DNA of 64,000 nucleotides, from assembly GCF_005405065.1 (NCBI RefSeq), contig NZ_BJDI01000002.1, positions 186,001 to 250,000 of the forward strand. Direction: 5' to 3'. Position numbers and translations under genes: made by a program. The notes beneath the pieces are model-generated. The model did no database searches and was not told the origin of the DNA. It worked only from the letters and a program-made list of their open reading frames with translations. The DNA comes from Lactiplantibacillus nangangensis (GTDB lineage Bacteria; Bacillota; Bacilli; Lactobacillales; Lactobacillaceae). Positions 19,882-27,679 of the stretch are shown here, one piece after another; positions within the stretch are counted from its first letter, which is position 1; the number at the start of each line of letters is the position of its first letter.

Positions 19882-20621
19882 TGCGGATTGATATTTTAAG
19901 CTTATTTCCGCACATGTTCGATGGGCCATTACATGAATCGATGATCGGTAACGCGGTTGAAAATGACTTGATCGACGTTGGGGTGACGGATTTTCGCGAT
20001 TATACGACGGATAAACACAATCATGTTGACGACTACCCATATGGTGGCGGTGCCGGCATGTTGCTGCAACCCCAACCGATTTTTGATGCGTTAGCGGCTG
20101 TCGAAGAAAAGCATCCAGCGAAAGGCCGGGTCATTTTACTCGATCCAGCGGGTTACCAGTTCAATCAGACTGTTGCGGAGGACTTTGCCAAGGAAGATCA
20201 CTTGACGTTTATCTGTGGCCATTATGAGGGCTATGACGAACGTATTCGCTCACTGGTGACCGATGAAGTCTCTTTAGGGGACTACGTCTTGACCGGTGGT
20301 GAATTGGGCGCCATGGTCATGATCGATGCGACCGTCCGTTTGATTCCCGGCGTGCTGGGTAATTCTGAATCGGCGCCTGGCGACTCGTTCTCAAGTGGGT
20401 TATTAGAATATCCTCAATATACGCGTCCAGCCGATTTTCGGGGGCTAAAGGTCCCAGACATCTTGCTGAGCGGTGACCACGGTAAAATCGATGACTGGCG
20501 CTTAGAGCAAGCTTTAAAGCGAACCTATGAACGGCGTCCAGATATGCTAAAAGACTTGAAGTTGAGTGGTAAGGCTCGTCAAATGTTGGCAGATATTAAG
20601 GCAGATGCAGACGATTTATAA
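19881..20621 (+). CDS. trmD: tRNA (guanine-N1)-methyltransferase
   Basis: A 246-residue trefoil-knot methyltransferase that makes m1G37 and prevents frameshifting. It has [13 protein letters not shown] at the start, [13 protein letters not shown] and the knot segment [18 protein letters not shown]. It overlaps rimM by one base. rplS follows behind its own promoter. Confidence 0.97.
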   Translation: MRIDILSLFPHMFDGPLHESMIGNAVENDLIDVGVTDFRDYTTDKHNHVDDYPYGGGAGMLLQPQPIFDALAAVEEKHPAKGRVILLDPAGYQFNQTVAEDFAKEDHLTFICGHYEGYDERIRSLVTDEVSLGDYVLTGGELGAMVMIDATVRLIPGVLGNSESAPGDSFSSGLLEYPQYTRPADFRGLKVPDILLSGDHGKIDDWRLEQALKRTYERRPDMLKDLKLSGKARQMLADIKADADDL

Positions 20622-20628
20622 AGAATCC

Positions 20629-20657
20629 TTGCACCAGCTAACAGATTATGTTAATCT
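20629..20657 (+). promoter_or_regulatory. Probable rplS promoter
   Basis: TTGCAC, a 17-base spacer and TAATCT lie just after the trmD stop. The transcript would have a leader of about 75 bases. Such leaders of L19 genes are sometimes autoregulatory, but I did not resolve a convincing structure here. Confidence 0.5.
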
Positions 20658-20738
20658 ATTTATTGGCTATCATGCCCATTAACGACATTCCGCTGACCAA
20701 AGCTGTCACGAATATCGGCGAAAGGAAGAAACAAAACT

Positions 20739-21095
20739 ATGCGTCAAAACCAATTGATCGAAAAGATCACCAATGACCAACTCCGTACGGATATTCCTAA
20801 TTTCCGCCCTGGAGATACTGTTCGTATTCACGCCCGTGTTGTTGAAGGCACTCGTGAACGGATCCAATTATTTGAAGGTGTCGTTATCAAACGTCACGGT
20901 TCAGGTATCAGCGAAACCTATACTGTTCGTAAGATCAGTAACGGTGTCGGTGTTGAACGGACTTTCCCATTACACACACCTCGTGTAGCGGCTATTGATG
21001 TTGTACGTCAAGGTCGGGTACGTCGTGCTAAGTTGTACTACTTACGCGACTTACATGGTAAGGCTGCTCGGATTCCAGAACGTCGTCGCGGCTAA
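20739..21095 (+). CDS. rplS: 50S ribosomal protein L19
   Basis: A 118-residue protein at the 30S/50S interface. Segments [30 protein letters not shown] and the C-terminal [17 protein letters not shown] match L19. GGAAGG lies upstream of ATG 20739. Confidence 0.97.
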   Translation: MRQNQLIEKITNDQLRTDIPNFRPGDTVRIHARVVEGTRERIQLFEGVVIKRHGSGISETYTVRKISNGVGVERTFPLHTPRVAAIDVVRQGRVRRAKLYYLRDLHGKAARIPERRRG

Positions 21096-21148
21096 ATCAA
21101 AGCAAGTTAAACTTAATTTGGTGGCTTAGGTCACGGATTAGGTCCAAG

Positions 21149-21185
21149 AATCGGTTACTGATTAATTTCGGTGATCGATTTTTTT
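21149..21185 (+). terminator. Terminator after rplS
   Basis: A 12-pair stem (ATCGGTTACTGA / TCGGTGATCGAT, with three G-U pairs) is followed by a T run. Confidence 0.8.
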
Positions 21186-21235
21186 GTGGCCTTTAGTTAA
21201 CTTTTGAAAAAATAATGATATGATAAAATTAGTCA

Positions 21236-21302
21236 CGATATTTCAAGATGTGGGGATCCTAGCAAGTGCCTCGTCAACAGCCGTAATTGCCTAGGAATAT
21301 CG
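21236..21302 (+). ncRNA. Folded leader before a 40-residue ORF (candidate cis-regulatory RNA)
   Basis: CGATATTTC (21236-21244) pairs with GGAATATCG (21294-21302), nine pairs with one G-U. Inside, TAGCAA (21260-21265) can pair with TTGCCTA with one bulge. A TATGAT -10-like box lies at 21219-21224 with TTAACT 16 bases before it, so the RNA would begin close to the helix. The function is unknown. Confidence 0.45.
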
Positions 21303-21329
21303 CAAATTGTGGTGTGGAGGTTAGGATAG

Positions 21330-21452
21330 GTGAAGACGTTATTAAGCCTCAATCCAGTCTTGGAAGAGTCGATTATGATTTGGCTCGCGGTTAGTACTGG
21401 GCTTACGGCAGTAATTTTTGGTGTGGTGTGGTTATGGAAACGACGGAAATAA
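21330..21452 (+). CDS. Small single-span membrane peptide, 40 residues
   Basis: GTG 21330 follows a GGAGG site by nine bases. The product begins MKTLLSLNPVLEESI, has one hydrophobic helix (about residues 16-35) and ends in WKRRK, so the C-terminus should be cytoplasmic. It is the only gene between the rplS terminator and its own terminator, behind a folded leader, and therefore looks like an independent unit. I do not recognise the family. Size and layout resemble small membrane regulators or type I toxins, which is only a comparison. Confidence 0.6.
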   Translation: MKTLLSLNPVLEESIMIWLAVSTGLTAVIFGVVWLWKRRK

Positions 21453-21457
21453 ACCTG

Positions 21458-21492
21458 GTTGCAATTGAGGTTGACTCGATTGCGACTTTTTT
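21458..21492 (+). terminator. Terminator of the 40-residue ORF
   Basis: GTTGCAATTGAG pairs with CTCGATTGCGAC (two G-U) around GTTGA, followed by six T. It starts six bases after the stop codon. Confidence 0.85.
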
Positions 21493-21652
21493 ATTCCCAT
21501 CAATGCTTAATCCGGTCGGTTAGGCGGTTGAACAATATCGACCAATTTTTGATTTTTACAAATTAATTTGTTTCAAAATATCACTTGTTTCCAGCTAAGT
21601 CATTATCTATACTCAAGTTAACTTAAACTAGAGAGATGGAGAGTGGCGAAAA

Positions 21653-22039
21653 GTGACCAAACAGAGGCGTGAGTGGTTGATTGGTGCAGTGGAGATTGGC
21701 TTGTTGATTGCGGTCGTCGGTTTGAATATTTGGTGGATGGTCTACCGTTACGGTGGGGAAACTTATTATGTACAAAACGGCAAAGCACTGAATTCTTATT
21801 CAGTAACAATGCCCACGGGGGTTGTGGGTACGGGACACACTTATTTAGGGATAGGAATTAATCGGCATGGGGCGAAGCGTCAGATTAAGTTTAAGTCGGA
21901 TGCGGTGGCACCAGCGCCATTTAGCAAGAGTAAAATTGTTAAGGTGACGGTTAATACACATTATGGCATCACCAACTATGAACCGGTCAAAAATTTGAAA
22001 CACTTACCAGTGCCAGTTCGTAATCAATTAGGCAATTAA
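21653..22039 (+). CDS. Membrane-anchored secreted protein, YxeA-like (DUF1093)
   Basis: A 128-residue protein with one N-terminal membrane helix (about 9-30) and an exported remainder. The segments GETYYVQNGKAL and a late VTNYEPV-like motif (GITNYEPVKN) recall the YxeA/DUF1093 family, whose function is not known. GTG 21653 follows GGAGAG. It stands alone on the plus strand. The family call is by pattern only. Confidence 0.6.
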   Translation: MTKQRREWLIGAVEIGLLIAVVGLNIWWMVYRYGGETYYVQNGKALNSYSVTMPTGVVGTGHTYLGIGINRHGAKRQIKFKSDAVAPAPFSKSKIVKVTVNTHYGITNYEPVKNLKHLPVPVRNQLGN

Positions 22040-22229
22040 AACCAACTAAGCCTTCAATTATGAGCTAATTTTGAATTGACGGGCTTTTGAATGCTGTTTG
22101 TAAGTAAAAGAATGAAACGGTAAAGACTTCCAGGATGATGGCGGATAATAGTAAAACTATAATGGTCTCAGTGATTGGGCATGCTGTTCAATGACGCGTA
22201 TACTTACAGTTATGGAGGGGTGTTTAACT

Positions 22230-23096
22230 ATGAAGGAAAAAGAAGTTTTTCATATTAATGGTTATATTGGACTAGTCTTAGCCATCTTGTTTGTACTCTT
22301 TGGTGGCTGGTTGATTTGGCAAGGGAGTGTCAGTGATCAGATTGTAACCGTCATTTTAGGCGGCCTGTTGCTCATTGTTGCCGGTTTGGGAGCAAGTTCA
22401 TTAACTATCGTTGGCCCAAATGAGGCGCGCGTCTTAACCTTCTTTGGTAAATATATTGGGACGATTCGAGATTCCGGCTTATTTATGACCGTGCCATTGA
22501 CGAGTAAATTTTCGATTTCGTTACGTGTCCGCAACTTTAATAGTGCCATTTTGAAAGTGAACGATTTACGTGGGAATCCGGTTGAAATTGCGGCTGTTAT
22601 CGTGTTTAAAGTGGTCGACACCAGCATGGCACTATTTGCGGTTGACGATTATGAACAATTTGTTGAGATTCAAACCGAATCCGCAGTACGACACGTCGCT
22701 TCGGAATATCCTTATGATACGTTTGATGATGGTAAAAAAGTGACTTTGCGGAGTAACCCAACCGAAGTTTCAGATCGTCTGACTGAAGAATTACAGGAAC
22801 GTTTGAACGTCGCCGGGGTTGAAATCGTGGAGACCCGTTTGACTCATTTGGCTTATGCCACTGAAATTGCGAGTGCCATGTTACAGCGTCAACAATCATC
22901 CGCTATCTTATCTGCGCGGAAGGTCATTGTTGAAGGGGCGGTGTCTATCACAGAAGACACCATTCAACGTTTGGAAAAAGACACTGGGATGCAGTTGTCG
23001 GATGATAAAAAATTACAACTGATCAATAATATGATGGTCACCATTATATCTGAGCGTGGGACACAGCCAGTTGTTAATACTTCGAAGGTGGAGTAG
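22230..23096 (+). CDS. SPFH domain / Band 7 membrane protein
   Basis: About 288 residues. Two closely spaced hydrophobic segments (about 11-50) precede an SPFH domain with GPNEARVLTFFGKYIGTI and the coiled region AILSARKVIVEGAV. Such proteins form membrane microdomain scaffolds. ATG 22230 is chosen because GGAGGGG precedes it; the frame is open from 22191. The gap 22040-22229 holds no other gene. Confidence 0.85.
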   Translation: MKEKEVFHINGYIGLVLAILFVLFGGWLIWQGSVSDQIVTVILGGLLLIVAGLGASSLTIVGPNEARVLTFFGKYIGTIRDSGLFMTVPLTSKFSISLRVRNFNSAILKVNDLRGNPVEIAAVIVFKVVDTSMALFAVDDYEQFVEIQTESAVRHVASEYPYDTFDDGKKVTLRSNPTEVSDRLTEELQERLNVAGVEIVETRLTHLAYATEIASAMLQRQQSSAILSARKVIVEGAVSITEDTIQRLEKDTGMQLSDDKKLQLINNMMVTIISERGTQPVVNTSKVE

Positions 23097-23134
23097 AAAC
23101 GTTGTCATATCAATGATTATAGCACTTTAAATTT

Positions 23135-23171
23135 AGAACCGGCTCTCTGAAAAAGAGGGCCGGTTCTTTTT
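23135..23171 (+). terminator. Terminator after the SPFH gene
   Basis: AGAACCGGCTCTCT pairs with AGAGGGCCGGTTCT (one G-U) around a short A-rich loop, followed by a T run. Confidence 0.85.
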
Positions 23172-23339
23172 GTGGTGAAGTTTTGGTTGAATTTTCATTT
23201 ACTAGGTTTTCGCGCAATGTGTATTAGCTAAAATCGTTATTTAAATCATCGAAACGAGTGATGTACTCGGGCTTAAAGCAGATAAGTTCCTCAAGTGGTC
23301 ATTTGATAAACTAGTTTTCCATGCAATAACAGTTAAACC

Positions 23340-23374
23340 ATGACATTTGTCACTTGAAACTCATGACAAAGTGA
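23340..23374 (+). promoter_or_regulatory. Candidate operator of the ABC transporter / two-component operon
   Basis: A palindrome TGACATTTGTCA (23341-23352) is followed by a second half-like site CATGACAAAGTGA (23362-23374), so ATGACA recurs 23 bases apart. It lies about 60-90 bases before the ABC operon. Binding by the response regulator encoded at the end of that operon is an inference; DesR/LiaR-type regulators use similar spaced repeats. Confidence 0.4.
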
Positions 23375-23431
23375 ACTACCGACAACATAGCCATCCTGCT
23401 AAGCTAATAGTTATTCAAGGGGGATGAAGAG

Positions 23432-24313
23432 ATGCAACCAATTATTCAGGCAGAACATGTGAGTTTTAGTTATGGCGAGCAGGCCATTTTAAAAGATATT
23501 AATTTAACCATTAATCCTGGTGAAATTATTGGTTTAATTGGGAAAAATGGGGCTGGAAAAACGACACTTTTGAACTTGTTGCTGGGGGTGCGGGCGAAGA
23601 AAAGTGGTCATTTAACCTTGTTCGATCAGGTACCCGGGGGACCGTTAACCAAGCGAAATATTGGCTCAATGTTACAGGGCGATTTGCCGATTCGTGGAGT
23701 CACGGTAGTGGAATTGTTAACCATGGCAGTGACGCATTATCCGACAGCGCTACAGCCGAAGCAATTAATGGCCGATTTAGCATTGACTGAGCTATCACAA
23801 CAACAATTAACAACTTTATCAGGTGGTCAGTTACGGCGTGTCACCTTTGCGTTAGCACTGATTGGCAATCCTAAGCTCTTATTTTTGGACGAACCAACAG
23901 TGGGTATGGACACCAATGCCCAGCAAGCTTTTTGGGCACGCGTCAAGGCATTAAAAGCACAAGGTAAAACAGTGATTATTACGAGCCACTATTTACCTGA
24001 GATTGAGCAAGTGGCCGATCGGATCCTGTTACTCCAAGATGGTCGCTTTATTTTTCAAGGAACGTTGGCCGAGTTGCAGCGGCAATATCAACAGGTCGAA
24101 ATTAGTTTTCAAACGTCATTAGCTTTGACAACTTTTGAGGCATTGGCTGGGGTGACGGCAGTGTCGCAAATCAATCAAGTTGTCCAAATGAGTAGCACGG
24201 ATGGCGATAAAACGTTACGGGCGCTGGTCCCATATTTATCACACTTGCAGCAAGTAACGATCAACCGAGAATCATTAGCCACTATTTTTGTCCACTTAAC
24301 CAAGGAGGTCTAA
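23432..24313 (+). CDS. ABC transporter ATP-binding protein
   Basis: A 293-residue ATPase with GKNGAGKTTLLN (Walker A), LSGGQLRRVTF (signature), LLFLDEPT (Walker B) and a switch His in ITSHYLPEIEQ. The C-terminal 70 residues are an extra domain common in ABC-2 drug or lipid exporters. It forms one operon with the permease (two-base gap), a histidine kinase and a response regulator. The substrate cannot be read from sequence; antimicrobial export or membrane stress response is a fair guess. Confidence 0.92.
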   Translation: MQPIIQAEHVSFSYGEQAILKDINLTINPGEIIGLIGKNGAGKTTLLNLLLGVRAKKSGHLTLFDQVPGGPLTKRNIGSMLQGDLPIRGVTVVELLTMAVTHYPTALQPKQLMADLALTELSQQQLTTLSGGQLRRVTFALALIGNPKLLFLDEPTVGMDTNAQQAFWARVKALKAQGKTVIITSHYLPEIEQVADRILLLQDGRFIFQGTLAELQRQYQQVEISFQTSLALTTFEALAGVTAVSQINQVVQMSSTDGDKTLRALVPYLSHLQQVTINRESLATIFVHLTKEV

Positions 24314-24315
24314 TC

Positions 24316-25074
24316 ATGAAACCATTTTTAGCACAATTAAAGTTTGATGGTCGGCGGCTGATTTTACGGAATTTTTCATTTCAATTTTTCTCAATCTTAA
24401 TGCCCGCCGGTTTCTACTTACTATTTACCAAAGTGATGGTGTCAGGCACGGTCCCAGTGAGTTTTAGTTTGCAGTATATGGCAAGCATGATTGTGTATAG
24501 TGGCACGATTAACGCGTTATTCGGGATTGCCTTAATCTTAATGCATGATCGTGAAAAAGGGCTACTCCAATGGTATCAACTGACGCCATCAGGAGTGCAA
24601 CCGTATTATTTGTCGGTAGGATTCTGGAGCATGGTGATGAATGGCATTGCGATTGTAGTGTTAGGAATGCTCGCAGTCGTTGTCAATCATGTCAGCTTAA
24701 CGCTCGGACAATGGTTTTCGGTGGCGGGGGTTGCGTTGGTTGGTCAAATACCAACCTTGCTGATGGGTGTCGCAATCTCATTTCTCAACCGGCCAGAAAC
24801 GTTAAGTATCGTTAGTAACCTCATTACATTTCCGATGGCGATTGTTAGCGGGCTATGGTGGCCGATGTCAATGTTGCCAAGCTGGCTACAACCAATCGGC
24901 AAGTTAATGCCAACTTATTTTGTGAACAATTGGTTGGGCGCAGTGGCGACTCATGCTACACTTAAAACAACAAATGTGATTGGTGTGAGTGCTTGGATTG
25001 GGGTCCTGTTAGTGCTTGTGATTTTTGAAACCCGCCAATTACTTAAACGGGGTGATGGGGTTGTCAAAGCCTAA
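24316..25074 (+). CDS. ABC-2 type transporter permease
   Basis: A 252-residue protein with about six membrane helices and the ABC-2 pattern, including FPMAIVSGLWWPMSMLP in the last third. It pairs with the ATPase encoded just before. An AAGGAGG site inside the end of the ATPase gene precedes ATG 24316. Its 3' end overlaps the kinase gene by about 20 bases. Confidence 0.88.
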   Translation: MKPFLAQLKFDGRRLILRNFSFQFFSILMPAGFYLLFTKVMVSGTVPVSFSLQYMASMIVYSGTINALFGIALILMHDREKGLLQWYQLTPSGVQPYYLSVGFWSMVMNGIAIVVLGMLAVVVNHVSLTLGQWFSVAGVALVGQIPTLLMGVAISFLNRPETLSIVSNLITFPMAIVSGLWWPMSMLPSWLQPIGKLMPTYFVNNWLGAVATHATLKTTNVIGVSAWIGVLLVLVIFETRQLLKRGDGVVKA

Positions 25075-26170
25075 GTGGCTGGCGCGCGTTAAGAACCTTG
25101 AATGGGATAGTTATATTTGGCTCGGTTATTTGCCTTATTCAGTCGCAATTTATTTACCGGTCAAAACGATTCAAGCCTGGTTTTGGCTGAGTTTATTGGC
25201 CGTTTTCTTAATTTTGTATGTTTTAGTTGTCGAAAAAGAGGCCTGGCGACCGGTGACAATTCCGCTGGAGTTACTCATCACTGGGATGTTTTCAGTCTTT
25301 GGGGGAAATAATTACTTGATTATTTTTCCAGGTTGGCAAGTTTCATTTATTTTGGCACAACGTCCTAAAAAGTATTTCTATTGGTTCTTGACGGCTTACT
25401 ATGGGTTTATTTTAACCAGTCTGGTTGAAGTCTATTACTCGAATCCTAGTTGGCATAACATTGAAGTGATGGGATTAGTGTTTCCGCTTCTATCACCATT
25501 AATGGCCTACACGTTTTCTCGGTCGATTATTCGACAGCGGCAACTTCGTCAAACCAATCGGCGGCTACAGTCAGTTGTGCAACGTGATGAACGTGAACGG
25601 ATTGCCCGGGACTTGCACGATACACTTGGTCAAAGCTTTTCGATGATTACATTGAAAACAGAGCTGGCTAAAAAGTTACTGGTCAAAGCACCAGAGAAGG
25701 TTGGCCCTGAACTTGACGATATTGCGCGAACCAGTCGGGAAAACTTACAATTAGTCCGCTCGATTGTAAATGACCTTCATCAGAAGTCGATTAGTGAAGT
25801 CTTACTTGAACAGAATCGGAATTTGTTGGCCGCCAATGTTTGGTTGGTGACCACTGGTGAAAAGCAAGCGGTTAAGTGGCCGACGGTGGTTCAAGGAGTG
25901 TTTTCCGCGACACTGGTCGAAGCACTGACCAATGTGATACGGCATGCGCATGCTCATCAAGTTCAGTTGAATTTTAGTGAAACGACTGTGCAGTATCAAG
26001 TTGTGGTTCAAGATAATGGCCGGGGTGGCTCATTAGAACGTGCAGGTGCGAATGGGATTACAGGCATGCGAACCCGTTTATTTGAGGCACACGGGACGTT
26101 TGAAATTAAACCGGTCGGTCGGGGAACCAGATTGATTTTAACGTTACCCAAAGAGGAGGCACTTCAATGA
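25055..26170 (+). CDS. Sensor histidine kinase, HisKA_3 (DesK/LiaS-like)
   Basis: About 371 residues. The N-terminal part has four or five membrane helices without a large external domain, then the phospho-acceptor region DERERIARDLHDTLGQ (His at about 185) and an HATPase domain with EALTNVIRHAHA and DNGRGG. Intramembrane-sensing kinases of this type often report on a neighbouring ABC exporter. ATG 25055 is chosen; TTG 25061 is possible. It overlaps the regulator gene by four bases. Confidence 0.9.
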   Translation: MGLSKPKWLARVKNLEWDSYIWLGYLPYSVAIYLPVKTIQAWFWLSLLAVFLILYVLVVEKEAWRPVTIPLELLITGMFSVFGGNNYLIIFPGWQVSFILAQRPKKYFYWFLTAYYGFILTSLVEVYYSNPSWHNIEVMGLVFPLLSPLMAYTFSRSIIRQRQLRQTNRRLQSVVQRDERERIARDLHDTLGQSFSMITLKTELAKKLLVKAPEKVGPELDDIARTSRENLQLVRSIVNDLHQKSISEVLLEQNRNLLAANVWLVTTGEKQAVKWPTVVQGVFSATLVEALTNVIRHAHAHQVQLNFSETTVQYQVVVQDNGRGGSLERAGANGITGMRTRLFEAHGTFEIKPVGRGTRLILTLPKEEALQ

Positions 26171-26775
26171 TCACAATTTATTTGGCGGAAGATCAGAGTA
26201 TGCTGAATTCTGCCTTGACACAGTTATTAGAGCTGGAAGATGATTTACATGTCGTCGGGTCGGCGGGCGATGGTCAAACTGCTTGGGACGAGCTACAACA
26301 ATTACAACCCCAAGTCGCAATTTTGGATATTGAAATGCCCGGCTTATCTGGTTTAGACGTCGCCGACCGGATTCAAAATAGTCAGCTCACGACTAAGGTT
26401 GTTATTTTGACGACGTTCGCGCAAAAGGCCTACTTTGAGCGAGCAGTTAAGGCACAGGTCGCGGGGTATTTGTTGAAGGATAGTCCTAGTGATGATCTGA
26501 TTGCAGCGATTCGAAAAGTGATGCTTGGGCAGACACTTTATGCGCCGGAATTAGTGGTCAATATGTTATCTGCCGACCAAAATCCCTTAACTGATCGTGA
26601 ACTGGCCGTGTTAAAAGTGGCTGATCAAGGCCTGCCGACGAAAGCGATTGCGAGTGAACTCTATTTATCTGCCGGCACGGTGCGTAATTATTTGTCGGCA
26701 ATATTTAGCAAACTTGGCGTCCATAATCGACTTGAGGCCATTAGTGTGGCTAAGCGTAATAAATGGCTGAGCTAG
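26167..26775 (+). CDS. Response regulator, NarL/FixJ family
   Basis: A 202-residue protein. The receiver domain has the acidic pair EDQ near the start and the phospho-acceptor Asp in VAILDIEMPGLSG; the LuxR-type helix-turn-helix spans about residues 143-200. ATG overlaps the kinase stop (ATGA). The last 180 bases recur almost unchanged at 30349-30528. The likely target is the operator before the ABC genes. Confidence 0.92.
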   Translation: MITIYLAEDQSMLNSALTQLLELEDDLHVVGSAGDGQTAWDELQQLQPQVAILDIEMPGLSGLDVADRIQNSQLTTKVVILTTFAQKAYFERAVKAQVAGYLLKDSPSDDLIAAIRKVMLGQTLYAPELVVNMLSADQNPLTDRELAVLKVADQGLPTKAIASELYLSAGTVRNYLSAIFSKLGVHNRLEAISVAKRNKWLS

Positions 26776-26804
26776 GGAATGTCATTTTTACTAACTACTG
26801 ATAC

Positions 26805-26850
26805 AAAAGCATCGACTTGAATTTTTTAAATCCTGAGTCGATACTTTTTT
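26805..26850 (+). terminator. Terminator after the response regulator
   Basis: AAAAG-ATCGACT pairs with AGTCGAT-CTTTT with one mismatch inside, around an AT-rich loop, ending in six T. It also faces the convergent gene at 26866. Confidence 0.75.
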
Positions 26851-26865
26851 AATGGAAAAGTCTTG

Positions 26866-27501
26866 TTAATTACAGGTTGGCATAATTGATTTTAGTTGTG
26901 TCACTTGTTTATCTGTGCCATTTTTGAAGATATAGTCGAAGACATCATGCTTTTGATAAATTGGTGCCATAAAATCAGAATCAATTTGGTTAATTGTGTC
27001 GATTAGATTAGTCTGAGCCAACTGTTTAATATTTTGCAACATCAGCGCGTCATGTTCTTTACGTTCAGAAGCTGCCTGCGGATAGCCAGTATTCATGGGA
27101 CCATCAAAGAGCTTTTCCAGCGTAAATTTGAGATTTAATTCACCCGCCCAGCCGAAATTTAGGCCTAGCGGTAGTGAGGCGCAGTTGCCGTGATTGATGC
27201 GGCCAAACAAGTAGGCATCACTAGGTGTGGGCAAATAACCACAAATGACATTGGGCAAACTATTGCAGGCAATTGCCATCCCATTGCCGGAACTACAACC
27301 AGTAATGACATAGTCGACCGCTTTAGTATTGAGCAGTAGGCCAACTAATAGTGAGACTTGAACGTAGGATAACTTTGGATCGTGTTCAAAAACACCAAAG
27401 TTAATCACCTCATTCTCAGCTCCAGCAGCTTGTTGGGTAGCCTGGAACAATAAGTTGTTTTTATCGATTTGCGTGGTAGCCTGGATCACTGCAACTTTCA
27501 T
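26866..27501 (-). CDS. RpiB/LacA/LacB family sugar-phosphate isomerase-like protein, paralogue 1
   Basis: A 211-residue protein starting MKVAVIQATTQ. The segment VDYVITGCSSGNGMAIACN resembles the RpiB/LacAB active-site loop, where the family usually has CGTGxG; here the Cys is kept but Thr-Gly is replaced. It is about 60 residues longer than typical RpiB. A close paralogue lies at 31414-32049. The substrate is unknown, and the changed loop makes the exact reaction uncertain. Confidence 0.75.
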   Translation of the reverse strand: MKVAVIQATTQIDKNNLLFQATQQAAGAENEVINFGVFEHDPKLSYVQVSLLVGLLLNTKAVDYVITGCSSGNGMAIACNSLPNVICGYLPTPSDAYLFGRINHGNCASLPLGLNFGWAGELNLKFTLEKLFDGPMNTGYPQAASERKEHDALMLQNIKQLAQTNLIDTINQIDSDFMAPIYQKHDVFDYIFKNGTDKQVTQLKSIMPTCN

Positions 27502-27604
27502 AGGCAGCGCTCCTTTTATTTACTAGAATAATTGTAACGCTATCACAATAATAATTGGTGAGCGACACTAAATATTTAAGCTGATTTTTTCGACATACTG
27601 TCAT

Positions 27605-27649
27605 AAAAAAACTGGTGTTAATGTGAAAACCATCAACACCAGTTTTTTT
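27605..27649. terminator. Bidirectional terminator hairpin
   Basis: AAAAAAACTGGTGTT pairs exactly with AACACCAGTTTTTTT, with A and T tracts on both sides. It lies just past the end of the minus-strand YhgE-type gene. Confidence 0.8.
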
Positions 27650-27679
27650 GAATTAGGCTCGAAATACGATGATAAGCTT

